A stretch of 64,000 bases of DNA from assembly GCF_025685605.1 (NCBI RefSeq), contig NZ_JAGTUT010000001.1:4092001-4156000 (forward strand), in the 5' to 3' direction. The notes beneath the pieces were generated by a model. The model searched no databases and was not told the origin of the DNA. It saw only the letters and a program-made list of their open reading frames with translations. The translations under genes were made by a program, and so were the position numbers. The stretch's first letter is position 1; every line of letters begins with the position of its first letter. The DNA is from Granulicella arctica. Its GTDB lineage: Bacteria; Acidobacteriota; Terriglobia; Terriglobales; Acidobacteriaceae. Shown here piece by piece: positions 29,609 to 37,607 of this stretch.

Positions 29609-30310
29609 ATGCGGAAGGATTATCGCTTGCGGAAGCTGCTCTTCATGTGTGTCGTACTATCCGCCCTGAGTGTGCTCATTCACGCGCAGGACGCCAGTTC
29701 TTCGGCTTCGAAGCCAGCCCCACAGGCCACTGGCGTCGCTCCGGTACAGCCCATTGCCTTTGACCACAAGCTTCACGCCGAGACCGCGAAGATGACCTGC
29801 AACGACTGTCACGCGGAGCGCGGCAATGGTTCGACGGTTGCTATGCCCCAGGCGCCAAAATGCATGACGTGTCATGCTTCCGTCGCCACCGATAAGCCTG
29901 ACATTCAACGGCTTGCCGCGGCTGCCAAGAACGAGGAACCCATCGCCTGGACCCGAGTTTATCGCGTTCCGTCGTTTGTGACCTTTAGCCACAAGACCCA
30001 CGCAGGCAGCACATGCGAGGAGTGCCACGGGCCGGTAGCTCAGCGAACCGCGATCTCGCTCGAAAAGGACACCCACATGGGCACGTGTATCGCCTGTCAC
30101 GCGGCGAAACAGGCACCCACAGGTTGCGACACGTGTCACGGCATCATGTCGAAGAATGGCAAAATGCCCTTTGATGTGGATGGCCCTGCGCTTGCCCGTC
30201 TTCAACTCGCAGGACGGAAGCCAGCTATTGCGGAACTGCTATTGAGTGGTACTGGTTCGAAGCGGCCGTTCGATGCTCTCGCTGGTTTCCTGTACGCGCC
30301 CGCCCTGTAG
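29609..30310 (+). CDS. Pentaheme periplasmic cytochrome c
   Basis: This 233-residue exported cytochrome has a signal peptide (LLFMCVVLSALSVLIHAQ) and five CxxCH heme sites at Cys64, Cys85, Cys136, Cys160 and Cys173. Extra histidines (DHKLH, SHKTH) could be distal ligands, as in class III or c7-type cytochromes. I chose the ATG at 29609; the longer frame overlaps the previous gene. It probably accepts electrons from the flavoprotein encoded 38 bp upstream and passes them to the respiratory chain. A strong stem-loop lies downstream. Confidence 0.87.
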   Translation: MRKDYRLRKLLFMCVVLSALSVLIHAQDASSSASKPAPQATGVAPVQPIAFDHKLHAETAKMTCNDCHAERGNGSTVAMPQAPKCMTCHASVATDKPDIQRLAAAAKNEEPIAWTRVYRVPSFVTFSHKTHAGSTCEECHGPVAQRTAISLEKDTHMGTCIACHAAKQAPTGCDTCHGIMSKNGKMPFDVDGPALARLQLAGRKPAIAELLLSGTGSKRPFDALAGFLYAPAL

Positions 30311-30472
30311 CGGAGCGGGTCTGTTGCACTAGATGAGTGTGAAGCTTTGATCAGTCTTGGGCGTGCTTTGATAGCTTGATGGCACAATGCCTCGTCATTC
30401 AAGAGCAGATTCGCATCCTTTGATTCGATCCTGCCGTTATTGCTTACGAGAAGCTGACTTTGCTTATCTATC

Positions 30473-30514
30473 GGATCTCGGTGAGTGCATCCAATCGTGC
30501 ACTCACTGAGATCC
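30473..30514. terminator. Long hairpin between convergent genes
   Basis: A 17-bp stem (30473-30489 with 30498-30514, one G-T pair) closes an 8-nt loop. It lies between the ends of the rightward cytochrome gene and the leftward SDR gene and could stop transcription from both sides. Confidence 0.65.
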
Positions 30515-30521
30515 TCTGATA

Positions 30522-31256
30522 TCAGATGGCCGAGGTGCCGCCGTCGACATACAACTCCACCCCATTCACGAAGCTCGAATCGTCTGAAGCAAGGAACAGC
30601 GCGACCGTCGCAATTTCCTCAGGACCACCCATCTTTCCCCGCGGGACCAGGGATTCGAAATACCGCTTCGTTTCCTCGTCGAAGAGTTGCTCCTGAATGG
30701 GTGTGGCGATCTGCCCGGGGCTGAGCACGTTCACCCGGATTTTCCGGCCCTTCAGTTCGTTGAGCCACCCGCGTGCGAATGCGAGCAACGTCGCCTTACT
30801 CGCCGCATACACGCTAAAACCAGGGAAACCTTTGATCGAAGCAATTGACCCGTTCATGAAGATCGACCCGCCATCGTTGAACAGCGGCAACGCCTTCTGA
30901 ACCGTAAACAGCGTGCCGCGCGCATTCAAGCCAAAGGCCGTATCGAAGTGCTGTTCGGTAATTTCGCCCAATGGTACGGCTTCGCCCGTGCCAGCGCTCG
31001 CGTACAGGATGTCGATTTTGCCCCGTACCCGCTTGACCGTATCGAACAGGCGGTCGAGGTCGTCAAGATTGGACACGTCGCCGCGAACGCCGGTCACGTT
31101 CCGGCCAATCAGATTGACGGCCTCATCGAGCGCCTCCTGCCTCCGGCCCGTGATGAAAACGTAGGCGCCTTCTTCAACGAATCGCATGGCGCTCGCCAGC
31201 GCCATGCCGCTCGATCCACCCGTGATGACTGCAACTTTTCCTTCAAGCTTTCCCAT
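30522..31256 (-). CDS. SDR-family oxidoreductase
   Basis: This classical short-chain dehydrogenase/reductase has 244 residues from the ATG at 31256, which has GGGAG about 5 bp upstream; a start 15 bp earlier lacks this. Cofactor motif TGGSSGMA takes the place of TGxxxGxG. The YAASK catalytic motif and a C-terminal VDGG are present. In the usual NNAG position it has YASAG, a change seen in a subgroup of these enzymes. The substrate is unknown. It is divergent from an AraC-type regulator 120 bp away. Confidence 0.85.
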   Translation of the reverse strand: MGKLEGKVAVITGGSSGMALASAMRFVEEGAYVFITGRRQEALDEAVNLIGRNVTGVRGDVSNLDDLDRLFDTVKRVRGKIDILYASAGTGEAVPLGEITEQHFDTAFGLNARGTLFTVQKALPLFNDGGSIFMNGSIASIKGFPGFSVYAASKATLLAFARGWLNELKGRKIRVNVLSPGQIATPIQEQLFDEETKRYFESLVPRGKMGGPEEIATVALFLASDDSSFVNGVELYVDGGTSAI

Positions 31257-31376
31257 AATTACTCCCTTCATAGATGTGTCGCATTCGGTACAGTAGAGTA
31301 GAGTTCTTTGAAGGTGGACGAGAACTGCTCAAGAGTCCTAATATTTTGTCTATTCGTCCAAACGAAGGAGATTAAG

Positions 31377-32372
31377 TTGGACCCGATAACAGATGTCTTC
31401 AGAACGATGCACGTAACAGCTTTCGGTCTGCACAGGCTCGAAGCCACAGCCCCATGGGGAGTAAGACAGGAAAAGCAGACCGAAGAGAAAGGCACGCCTT
31501 CAGACAAAAAGATGTCACCCACGGATTTGGCGCACTTCGCCATGCTTTCGCGCGGCAACTGCTGGCTGAGTGTGGAAGGGATTCCGGAGCCGATTCCCCT
31601 CACCGGTGGTGATTGCTTTTTGCTGGCCCGGGGGACGTCGATTGTTTTGCGCGACAACCCGCGAACACGTCCGAGGTGGAGTTTCCGCGAGATCGGGGCC
31701 GAAGCCAAGGGTAATGTCGCTCATCATGGAGGGGGCGGCGCGCCGACGACAATTGTCTGCGGATCCATGAGTTTCGATCGCGCCAGCCTGAAGCCGATCA
31801 CTCAGCTATTGCCGAGGTTCATTCTGATCAAGGCGGAGCAGGCACGCACGCTTGCTCTTCACGGCACAATGCAAGCGCTGGCATCAGAAATGGCAGAACA
31901 GGCACCAGGATCTGAAACAGTTGCGAATCGGCTAGCTGAGGTCTTGTTTATCCAAATGCTCCGGGCGCATATCGCATCGGGACCGGAACGCAACAAAGGA
32001 TGGCTTCGTGCGGTCTTCGATCCTCAAACAGGCGCTGCTCTGAGTGCCATTCACGACAATATGAATGCACCTTGGACGGTCGAATCCCTGGCCGGAGCGG
32101 CGGGCATGTCTCGCTCCGCGTTCGCAGCACGTTTCAAGGAACTGCTCGGACAAACCCCGCTGGAATATGTGACGGAGTGGCGGATGCAGAAGGCGATGCA
32201 GTTACTACAGCAGCGTGACAAAAAGCTCATCGACGTCGCTCGGTTAGTCGGTTACGAGTCTGACGCTGCGTTTAGTAAGGCGTTTAAGCGAGTTGTGGGG
32301 GCCAACCCTGGTGAATACCTCAAACATGGTTTTAAAGGCTACGGTAATACCGGAATGGCGGAAGGTTTCTGA
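31377..32372 (+). CDS. AraC-family transcriptional regulator with cupin-type sensor
   Basis: This 331-residue regulator should start at a TTG at 31377, because GAAGGAG lies at 31364-31370 and the sequence then opens with the usual DPITDVFRTMHVTAFG of this group. The N-terminal cupin-like domain covers about residues 1-190. Two AraC helix-turn-helix motifs fill the last about 100 residues (AGMSRSAFAARFKELLGQTPLEY, then VARLVGYESDAAFSKAFKR). It is divergently placed from the SDR gene at 30.5 kb, so it probably controls that gene and itself. Confidence 0.85.
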   Translation: MDPITDVFRTMHVTAFGLHRLEATAPWGVRQEKQTEEKGTPSDKKMSPTDLAHFAMLSRGNCWLSVEGIPEPIPLTGGDCFLLARGTSIVLRDNPRTRPRWSFREIGAEAKGNVAHHGGGGAPTTIVCGSMSFDRASLKPITQLLPRFILIKAEQARTLALHGTMQALASEMAEQAPGSETVANRLAEVLFIQMLRAHIASGPERNKGWLRAVFDPQTGAALSAIHDNMNAPWTVESLAGAAGMSRSAFAARFKELLGQTPLEYVTEWRMQKAMQLLQQRDKKLIDVARLVGYESDAAFSKAFKRVVGANPGEYLKHGFKGYGNTGMAEGF

Positions 32373-32614
32373 GCGGAAATTCTGGTTTTGACGGCAGCCC
32401 AGGTGCCATGGAAGTGTGCTCTTTCACTGAAATGGGTGCCAGGCGCCTCGCATTTAGGAACGGGAGACAACGGACCCAAGATCGACCGAAGCATATCGGC
32501 ATACCGCGCGAAGGCCAACCGGACTTACTGTCCAAAGATCACGGTTGAGACCGCCCCGCGTTTCGCGCGTCAAACTAACAGCTTTTGATAACAGCTCATT
32601 CTAGGAATGACGTA

Positions 32615-33547
32615 CTAAACCGAAGCTTGGCTGACGCGTGCGTTGGCACGGTAGCGCGCGGGAGCCTCGCCAACAAGCCGTTTGAACGCATTGCTGAATG
32701 CGCTTTCCGAGGCATATCCGAGCGAGTAGCCGAGTGATGAAATCGCGTTGTCGCCATCGCGTAATGCGCGCTCGGCCAGGCGCATCCGCCACTGCGCCAG
32801 GTACGCGAGCGGAGCGGCGCCGGCGGTTGTCTTGAAGTGAGACGCAAACGAGGCACGCGACATGCCGCATTCATGAGCGAGTTCATCTAGTCCCCAGGCC
32901 CGGGCGGGTTCGCCATGAAGCAATCGGAGCGCAGGTGCCAGGCGTTGATTGCCCATCAATCGCAACCAGCCCGGCGGGAGCGTTGCGCCCGAATCCAGAT
33001 GGGCACGAAGAATCTGAATGAACATCAAGTGGGCGAGCTGTGCCGATGCGCTTGCGACGCCTGGCGATCCCTCCGTTCGCTCTCGCACGAGCTGTGCGAG
33101 CAGGCATTCCAGGATCATCGCGTGCGTTGATCCATGTGGAATGTGAATCGATGGCGGCAATGAGTCGAGAAGCCCCACCCCGAGCTTTGCATCAAGTTCC
33201 ACCTTTCCACCAATCATCAAGAAATCGTCGCCGTCGCCATGGTGCAGTCTTCCTTCAGTGCCTGACGTAAGCACGTCTTGAAAATCGACCGGTGTCGCGT
33301 CCAAATCAGTCGCCAATACCGCCGGTTCAGACGCAGAGCGCAAAAGGAAGTCCCCGGCCTTGAGGTGCAGAGGCGCCTCAGCCGTTTTCGTCACACACCA
33401 GCATTCGCCTCGTGCAATGCCCCAGAAATTAATGAGATCGGAAGCAGGGAAGCGAATCGACCATGCGCCTCCCGCGACCAAAGTGCCAGAAACGACCGAC
33501 TTGGCACGGAGTAGGTTGAGGACATCGGAGAAGGGATCGCTACTCAT
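32615..33547 (-). CDS. AraC-family transcriptional regulator with cupin-type sensor
   Basis: This 310-residue regulator has the same architecture as the one at 31.4 kb: an AraC N-terminal cupin domain (GGAWSIRFPASDLINFWGIA) and a C-terminal double helix-turn-helix (HECGMSRASFASHFK and LGYASESAFSNAFKRLVG). It is divergent from an SDR gene starting at 33703, so the 155-bp gap between them probably holds the controlled promoters. The 242-bp convergent gap between the two AraC genes shows nothing recognisable beyond short hairpins. Confidence 0.85.
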   Translation of the reverse strand: MSSDPFSDVLNLLRAKSVVSGTLVAGGAWSIRFPASDLINFWGIARGECWCVTKTAEAPLHLKAGDFLLRSASEPAVLATDLDATPVDFQDVLTSGTEGRLHHGDGDDFLMIGGKVELDAKLGVGLLDSLPPSIHIPHGSTHAMILECLLAQLVRERTEGSPGVASASAQLAHLMFIQILRAHLDSGATLPPGWLRLMGNQRLAPALRLLHGEPARAWGLDELAHECGMSRASFASHFKTTAGAAPLAYLAQWRMRLAERALRDGDNAISSLGYSLGYASESAFSNAFKRLVGEAPARYRANARVSQASV

Positions 33548-33702
33548 TATGACAATTGTACGGGAACTATTGGATTTTCGAGCAATTATTTCGGACTAAT
33601 ACGCATTCAAAGTCTTACATGGATGGTTTATCTTCAACCATATGTTCGCGGCGTCTGTCGTCAGGAAAACACTTTTAGAAGTCAACACAAAGGAAGATAA
33701 AC

Positions 33703-34626
33703 ATGACAACTTGGACGACTAGCAGTATTCCCGATCAATCCGGCAAGCTGGCAATCATCACCGGCGCGACGGGCGGTCTTGGACTTGAGACGGCGCTCGG
33801 ATTGGTTGGCGCGGGGGCTGAAGTCATCCTGGCCGGGCGTAATCCCACGAAGGGGCACAATGCGGAAGCATTGATCCGCCAGAAATATAGGAGCGCCAAG
33901 GTGCGGTTCGAGCTCGCCGACATGGCCAGCTTGAAATCCATTGAACAGTTCGTCGACCGTATGCTTGCTGCGGGTCGCCCGATCGACATCCTGGTCAACA
34001 ACGCAGGCATCATGGCCCCGCATGATCGCGGAACCACGGCGGACGGATTCGAGCTGCAGCTCGGGACGAACTATCTGTCTCACTTCGCGCTGACCGCAAG
34101 ACTTCTCCCGCTTTTGAGCGCGGCGAAAGCACGCGTCATTCAACTGTCCAGCTTCGGACACCGGACCGGCACGATCCAGCTCGACGATCTCAATTACGAG
34201 CAAGGATACAAAGCTTTCCCGGTATATTCGCAGTCCAAGCTCGCCATGCTGATGTTTGCGCTGGAGCTTGACCGACGTAGTAATGCGAACGGCTGGGGCA
34301 TGACCAGCGTCGCTGCCCATCCGGGTTTCGCTCGTACGGATTTGTTTGCCAACGGTCCAGCCCCCGACGCCAACATTGTCTTCCGAGCGATCATTCCCGT
34401 CGCGAAATTGATCATGGGCCAATCGGCGGCCGCGGGTGCACTGCCGACGCTGATGGCGGCCACAATGCCCGGAGTGAAGGGTGGGCAATATTTTGGACCA
34501 CAGGGCTTCAAAGAATTCAAGGGACGGCCGGGGCTTGGGAAAATCGAGTCGCAGGCGCTGGACGCCGGTGTCGCTTCGAAGCTCTGGACTCTATCCGAGG
34601 GTCTGACGGGCGTTAGCTTCCGGTAA
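33703..34626 (+). CDS. SDR-family oxidoreductase, retinol-dehydrogenase-like
   Basis: This 307-residue reductase shows cofactor motif TGATGGLG, NNAGIMA and catalytic YSQSK, with LSSFGHRTG in the serine position. The extended C-terminus with HPGFARTDL is like the retinol dehydrogenase/protochlorophyllide-reductase-like SDR branch. It is divergent from an AraC regulator. A ribosome site AAAGGAAG precedes the ATG. The substrate is unknown. Confidence 0.87.
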   Translation: MTTWTTSSIPDQSGKLAIITGATGGLGLETALGLVGAGAEVILAGRNPTKGHNAEALIRQKYRSAKVRFELADMASLKSIEQFVDRMLAAGRPIDILVNNAGIMAPHDRGTTADGFELQLGTNYLSHFALTARLLPLLSAAKARVIQLSSFGHRTGTIQLDDLNYEQGYKAFPVYSQSKLAMLMFALELDRRSNANGWGMTSVAAHPGFARTDLFANGPAPDANIVFRAIIPVAKLIMGQSAAAGALPTLMAATMPGVKGGQYFGPQGFKEFKGRPGLGKIESQALDAGVASKLWTLSEGLTGVSFR

Positions 34627-34635
34627 AGGACTCGA

Positions 34636-34656
34636 TCAGTAACTCAGCGTTACTGA
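34636..34656 (+). terminator. Small stem-loop after SDR gene
   Basis: TCAGTAAC and GTTACTGA form a perfect 8-bp stem around a 5-nt loop, 10 bp after the SDR stop codon. No T-run follows. Confidence 0.4.
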
Positions 34657-34801
34657 AGCTCAACTGCTTGCTGTGTGCTCAGATCGTGCGCACCACTCGT
34701 TACGCAAGCGTTTTTAGCTCCTGCTGTTTTAGGAACTACTCAACTCAAACATCCACGTTCATCGAAACCACACCGATTTCTATCGGGGAAGGAATTACAA
34801 A

Positions 34802-35632
34802 ATGTCATCATCAAAAGTTTGGTTCATTACTGGTGCAGCGCGAGGTTTTGGCCGTCTTTGGGCAGAGGCAGCTCTAAAGCGCGGCGATAAAGTGGTCGCC
34901 ACGGCACGGAAGACAAGCGATCTCGATGAGCTCGTCAAGACGTATGGGGATGCCGTACTCGCCCTGCCGCTCGATGTAACGGACCGCGATGCCGTCTTCG
35001 CAACGGTCAAGCAAGCCGCTGCTCATTTCGAGCGCCTGGACGTCATCCTGAGCAACGCTGGTTACGGCTACTTCGGCGCGATCGAGGAGTTGGTGCCTGA
35101 GCAGGTAAGAGCCAACTTTGAAACCAATGTGTTTGGGACGCTCTGGGTCATTCAGGCAGCGCTTCCAATCTTGCGGGCGCAGGGCAGCGGTCACATCATC
35201 ACGGTGTCGAGCATCGGCGGAATCATGTCCTTCCCGACCGGTGGAAGCTATAACGGCACGAAATTTGCCATCGAGGCCATCTCGGAAGCCTTGGCGGGCG
35301 AAGTGGCTCCTTTCGGAATCAAAGTCACAATCCTGGAACCTGGTTCGTATTCCACCGGCTTCCGTTCATCAGCCCAAGCCCCTCCAGCCATCGAAGCCTA
35401 TGACCGTGTGAAGCAGCACGTTCGTTCAGCGTTCAAGCCCGAGGAAGTTGGTGACCCGGGGGCAACGGCCGCCGCTGTCTTCGAAGTCGTGGACGCGGAG
35501 CAGCCGCCACTCCGACTTGTGCTCGGTTCCACTACGATCGCGAAGTTCAAGGGCGTCTACGCGGGTCGTGTGAGCAACTGGGAGAAGTGGGAAGCCGTAT
35601 CAAACGCGGCGCAAGGCGAAAAGCCCTCCTAA
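34802..35632 (+). CDS. SDR-family oxidoreductase
   Basis: This 276-residue enzyme has cofactor motif TGAARGFG, SNAGYGYFG, catalytic YNGTK and the PGSYSTGF segment after it, as in the 17-beta-hydroxysteroid-dehydrogenase-like SDR branch. It lies 175 bp after another SDR on the same strand, but a stem-loop separates them, so it may have its own promoter. The substrate is unknown. Confidence 0.87.
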   Translation: MSSSKVWFITGAARGFGRLWAEAALKRGDKVVATARKTSDLDELVKTYGDAVLALPLDVTDRDAVFATVKQAAAHFERLDVILSNAGYGYFGAIEELVPEQVRANFETNVFGTLWVIQAALPILRAQGSGHIITVSSIGGIMSFPTGGSYNGTKFAIEAISEALAGEVAPFGIKVTILEPGSYSTGFRSSAQAPPAIEAYDRVKQHVRSAFKPEEVGDPGATAAAVFEVVDAEQPPLRLVLGSTTIAKFKGVYAGRVSNWEKWEAVSNAAQGEKPS

Positions 35633-35656
35633 ACATCGCCGAACAAATGAGATGCG

Positions 35657-35690
35657 ACAGAGAGCCGTTCACCAGCGCACGGCTCTCTGT
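35657..35690 (+). terminator. Strong stem-loop after SDR gene
   Basis: ACAGAGAGCCGT pairs perfectly with ACGGCTCTCTGT over 12 bp around a 10-nt loop, 24 bp after the stop codon. No long T-run follows, but the stem is stable. Confidence 0.6.
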
Positions 35691-35696
35691 AAGTAA

Positions 35697-35712
35697 AGAC
35701 CTGTCTAGGTCT
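35697..35712. promoter_or_regulatory. Palindromic operator-like site
   Basis: AGACCT-GTCT-AGGTCT is a perfect inverted repeat 20 bp upstream of the ATG at 35733. The AGACC/GGTCT half-sites resemble operators of NemR-like TetR regulators that sense reactive electrophiles. This similarity is suggestive only. Confidence 0.45.
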
Positions 35713-35732
35713 GTTCGACGTGGAGGTTCTAC

Positions 35733-36353
35733 ATGAAGGTCCTTGTGCTTGGAGCAAACGGTAGGACGGGTGCACTAGTTGTGGCACACGCGATTGCGAA
35801 CGACCATGAGGTGAGCGTGCTGGTGCGCCGCGTCGGTCGGTCTTATGGCCCCGGCGTTTGTGTCATTGAGGGAGATGCACTAAATCAGAAGGACGTGTTG
35901 CGCGCGATGGAACGTCAAGACGCTGTAGTGGAGTGCATAGGAGGAATGGCCCCATGGCAACATCAGACGTTAGAGCGCGACGTGATGCGAAACATCGTGG
36001 CCGCGATGAAACAGTCAGGAACTCGTCGGCTACTGGTGGTGTCCGCGCTCGGCGTTGCAGAGAGTAGGAAGCAGTGCCTTTGGTGGTATCGATGGCTGGT
36101 TGTGCCGACGTTCTTACGTGGAATCACCAGAGATAAGAAGGATATGGAAGCTATTGTGCGCCAGAGTGGACTGGACTGGGTGATTGCGCGCGCTCCGATC
36201 CTCACGGATAAAGCCGAGACAGGAAGGATAAAGGTGCTGAAGAAGAGCGAGAAGGGACGCGCGATCACACGAGTGGACCTCGCGGCTTGGCTGGTGGAGC
36301 AACTCGAAATCAGAATTTATATCGGACAGGCTGTGGCGATGGTGAACTACTAG
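35733..36353 (+). CDS. NAD(P)H-binding atypical SDR protein
   Basis: This 206-residue protein has an N-terminal dinucleotide-binding motif LGANGRTGALV and belongs to the atypical SDR (NmrA/NAD(P)H-binding) group, which includes flavin reductases and redox-sensing proteins. It lacks the YxxxK motif of classical SDRs. A GGAGG ribosome site lies 7 bp upstream of the ATG, and a palindromic operator-like site is just before it. The substrate is unknown. Confidence 0.8.
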   Translation: MKVLVLGANGRTGALVVAHAIANDHEVSVLVRRVGRSYGPGVCVIEGDALNQKDVLRAMERQDAVVECIGGMAPWQHQTLERDVMRNIVAAMKQSGTRRLLVVSALGVAESRKQCLWWYRWLVVPTFLRGITRDKKDMEAIVRQSGLDWVIARAPILTDKAETGRIKVLKKSEKGRAITRVDLAAWLVEQLEIRIYIGQAVAMVNY

Positions 36354-36450
36354 ACAGCCTGCCTTGGACTTGGGAAGTGTCGTTAGACCTCACTCGCAGA
36401 CGTAAACGGGCGCGCTGCAGTCAATTTGAAGCCCACCACAAGAAAAGAGA

Positions 36451-36804
36451 ATGACCATGATTAAGATGAACCTCTTCCTTACAAGGCGCGCAGATATCAC
36501 TCGCGAGCAGTTCAGCGAGTATTGGGAGCAGAAGCATTGGCCGCTTCTTGAGGCGATCCCGGAGGTCAAACAGTTCGCAAAGCGTTACGTTCAGCAGCAC
36601 AATATCGGACAAGTACCCCTGGGTGTGACGGCTGCTCCATATGACGGCGTCTCTGAAGTTTGGTTCGACTCCATCGAAGACCTCCGCAAAGTGGTTGGAA
36701 CCGAGGCGTGGCGGAATATCGTGCAGAAGGACAATTTGGAATTCCTCGATCCGTCCAAGACCGTGTTTATGTTCTCCGAGGAAAAGATTAATTGGCAGTC
36801 GTAA
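36451..36804 (+). CDS. EthD-domain protein
   Basis: This 117-residue protein fits the EthD ferredoxin-like fold (dimeric alpha-beta barrel): MNLFLTRRADITREQFSEYW, then HWPLLEAIPEVKQFAKRYVQQH and a WFDSIEDLRK segment. Such proteins take part in breakdown of ethers or polyketide-type compounds, or are small monooxygenase-like enzymes. It follows the NAD(P)H-binding protein by 97 bp on the same strand. The function here is not determined. Confidence 0.75.
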   Translation: MTMIKMNLFLTRRADITREQFSEYWEQKHWPLLEAIPEVKQFAKRYVQQHNIGQVPLGVTAAPYDGVSEVWFDSIEDLRKVVGTEAWRNIVQKDNLEFLDPSKTVFMFSEEKINWQS

Positions 36805-37040
36805 CCTGTTTGCTTAACCCGACCGAGCTCGAATGTCGAGGACACTTCATCATCCGGCTCAAATACCATGCAGCCTGCACCTTAAACGCTAGTGTTTTAG
36901 ATACCGTAAATGTATGGTCCGTCGCACGACTGCAAGGGAAAGTTTGGTCGAGAGACAAGTCTGCGCAAATGTATTCGGCCTTTAGGTGGAGATGGATATC
37001 TCCTGGCCGTGATGAGTTGCGCACGTGTCTGTCCTTCTAA
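36805..37040. other. Intergenic region before integrase remnant
   Basis: I see no gene or clear signal in these 236 bp; the short open frames on both strands lack coding character. Confidence 0.35.
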
Positions 37041-37243
37041 GTCGGTCGGTTGCTCTTTCGAGACAATTATCGCCATACCTACCGTTCATGGCTGGACAGG
37101 ACCTCGGCACCTATCGGGGTACAGCAAAAACTGATGCGCCATGCCCAGGATTCGACGACGATGAACGTGTAGGAGACGCCTTGATGACGGCCAAGCGTTA
37201 GGTCAACAGCAAGGTGTTGAAAACGGCATTGAGGAGCACTTAG
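37041..37243 (+). pseudogene. C-terminal remnant of tyrosine recombinase (integrase)
   Basis: Read in frame from 37071 the sequence gives RHTYRSWLD, then GVQQKLMRHAQDSTTMNV and a stop. The HxxR box (HTYR) and the LMRH box of phage-type integrases are evident. One base is missing just where the catalytic tyrosine codon should be (TA followed by GGA); shifting frame restores GDALMTAKR, then a stop and VNSKVLKTAL. Only about 60 residues remain, so it is a dead fragment. Its 3' end lies 96 bp from the tRNA-Met fragment, the usual place for an integrase gene. Confidence 0.75.
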
Positions 37244-37339
37244 GCCCATGCAAAAAAAAGCCAACCACACTCAACACTCCCATAGCGATTTGGCGACCGC
37301 TGCTAAATGGGCTTGTCTGGGGTTGACGGTTTCGCTAAT

Positions 37340-37384
37340 TGGTTGCGGGGGTAGGATTTGAACCTACGACCTTTGGGTTATGAG
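37340..37384 (-). other. 3' fragment of tRNA-Met: left attachment site of island
   Basis: Read leftward, this is the 3' 45 nt of a tRNA: anticodon loop CTCATAA (CAT), CCCAA, variable loop AGGTC, T arm GTAGG/CCTAC, acceptor CCCCGCA, then ACCA. The 5' partner of the anticodon stem is missing (TGACC stands where CCCAA is expected on the top strand), so homology ends exactly at the anticodon loop. This is the typical att core left by a tRNA-targeting tyrosine recombinase. The geometry places the element to the right. Confidence 0.85.
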
Positions 37385-37466
37385 TGACCGAGCACTTGCG
37401 TATGTTGTTGAATTTCCTAGTACAAATGGCGACTCGGAAGTATGGAAAAGTACGCATCGGACAGCT

Positions 37467-37486
37467 TATTGGGAGTCTATTGGGAG
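37467..37486 (+). repeat. Paired 9-bp direct repeats near att site
   Basis: TATTGGGAG occurs at 37467-37475 and again at 37478-37486, an 11-bp pitch, about one helical turn. A perfect GTTGGGT/ACCCAAC hairpin follows at 37499-37517. Paired repeats like these beside an att core can be arm sites for an integrase or excision factor. The rest of 37385-37607 holds no convincing gene. Confidence 0.4.
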
Positions 37487-37607
37487 CGCGTTTCAGATGT
37501 TGGGTTTTTCACCCAACTGTCACAGGATTTGAACGCGGCATCAAGGTGGGAGCGCGATACAGGTTATGATAAATAGTGATAATCTATATCGCGTAGGAGG
37601 AAGCATC

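Noticed and set aside
37384..37569. Open frame of 61 codons next to the att site
   Set aside because: It starts inside the tRNA fragment and spans the direct repeats and hairpin; no protein features.
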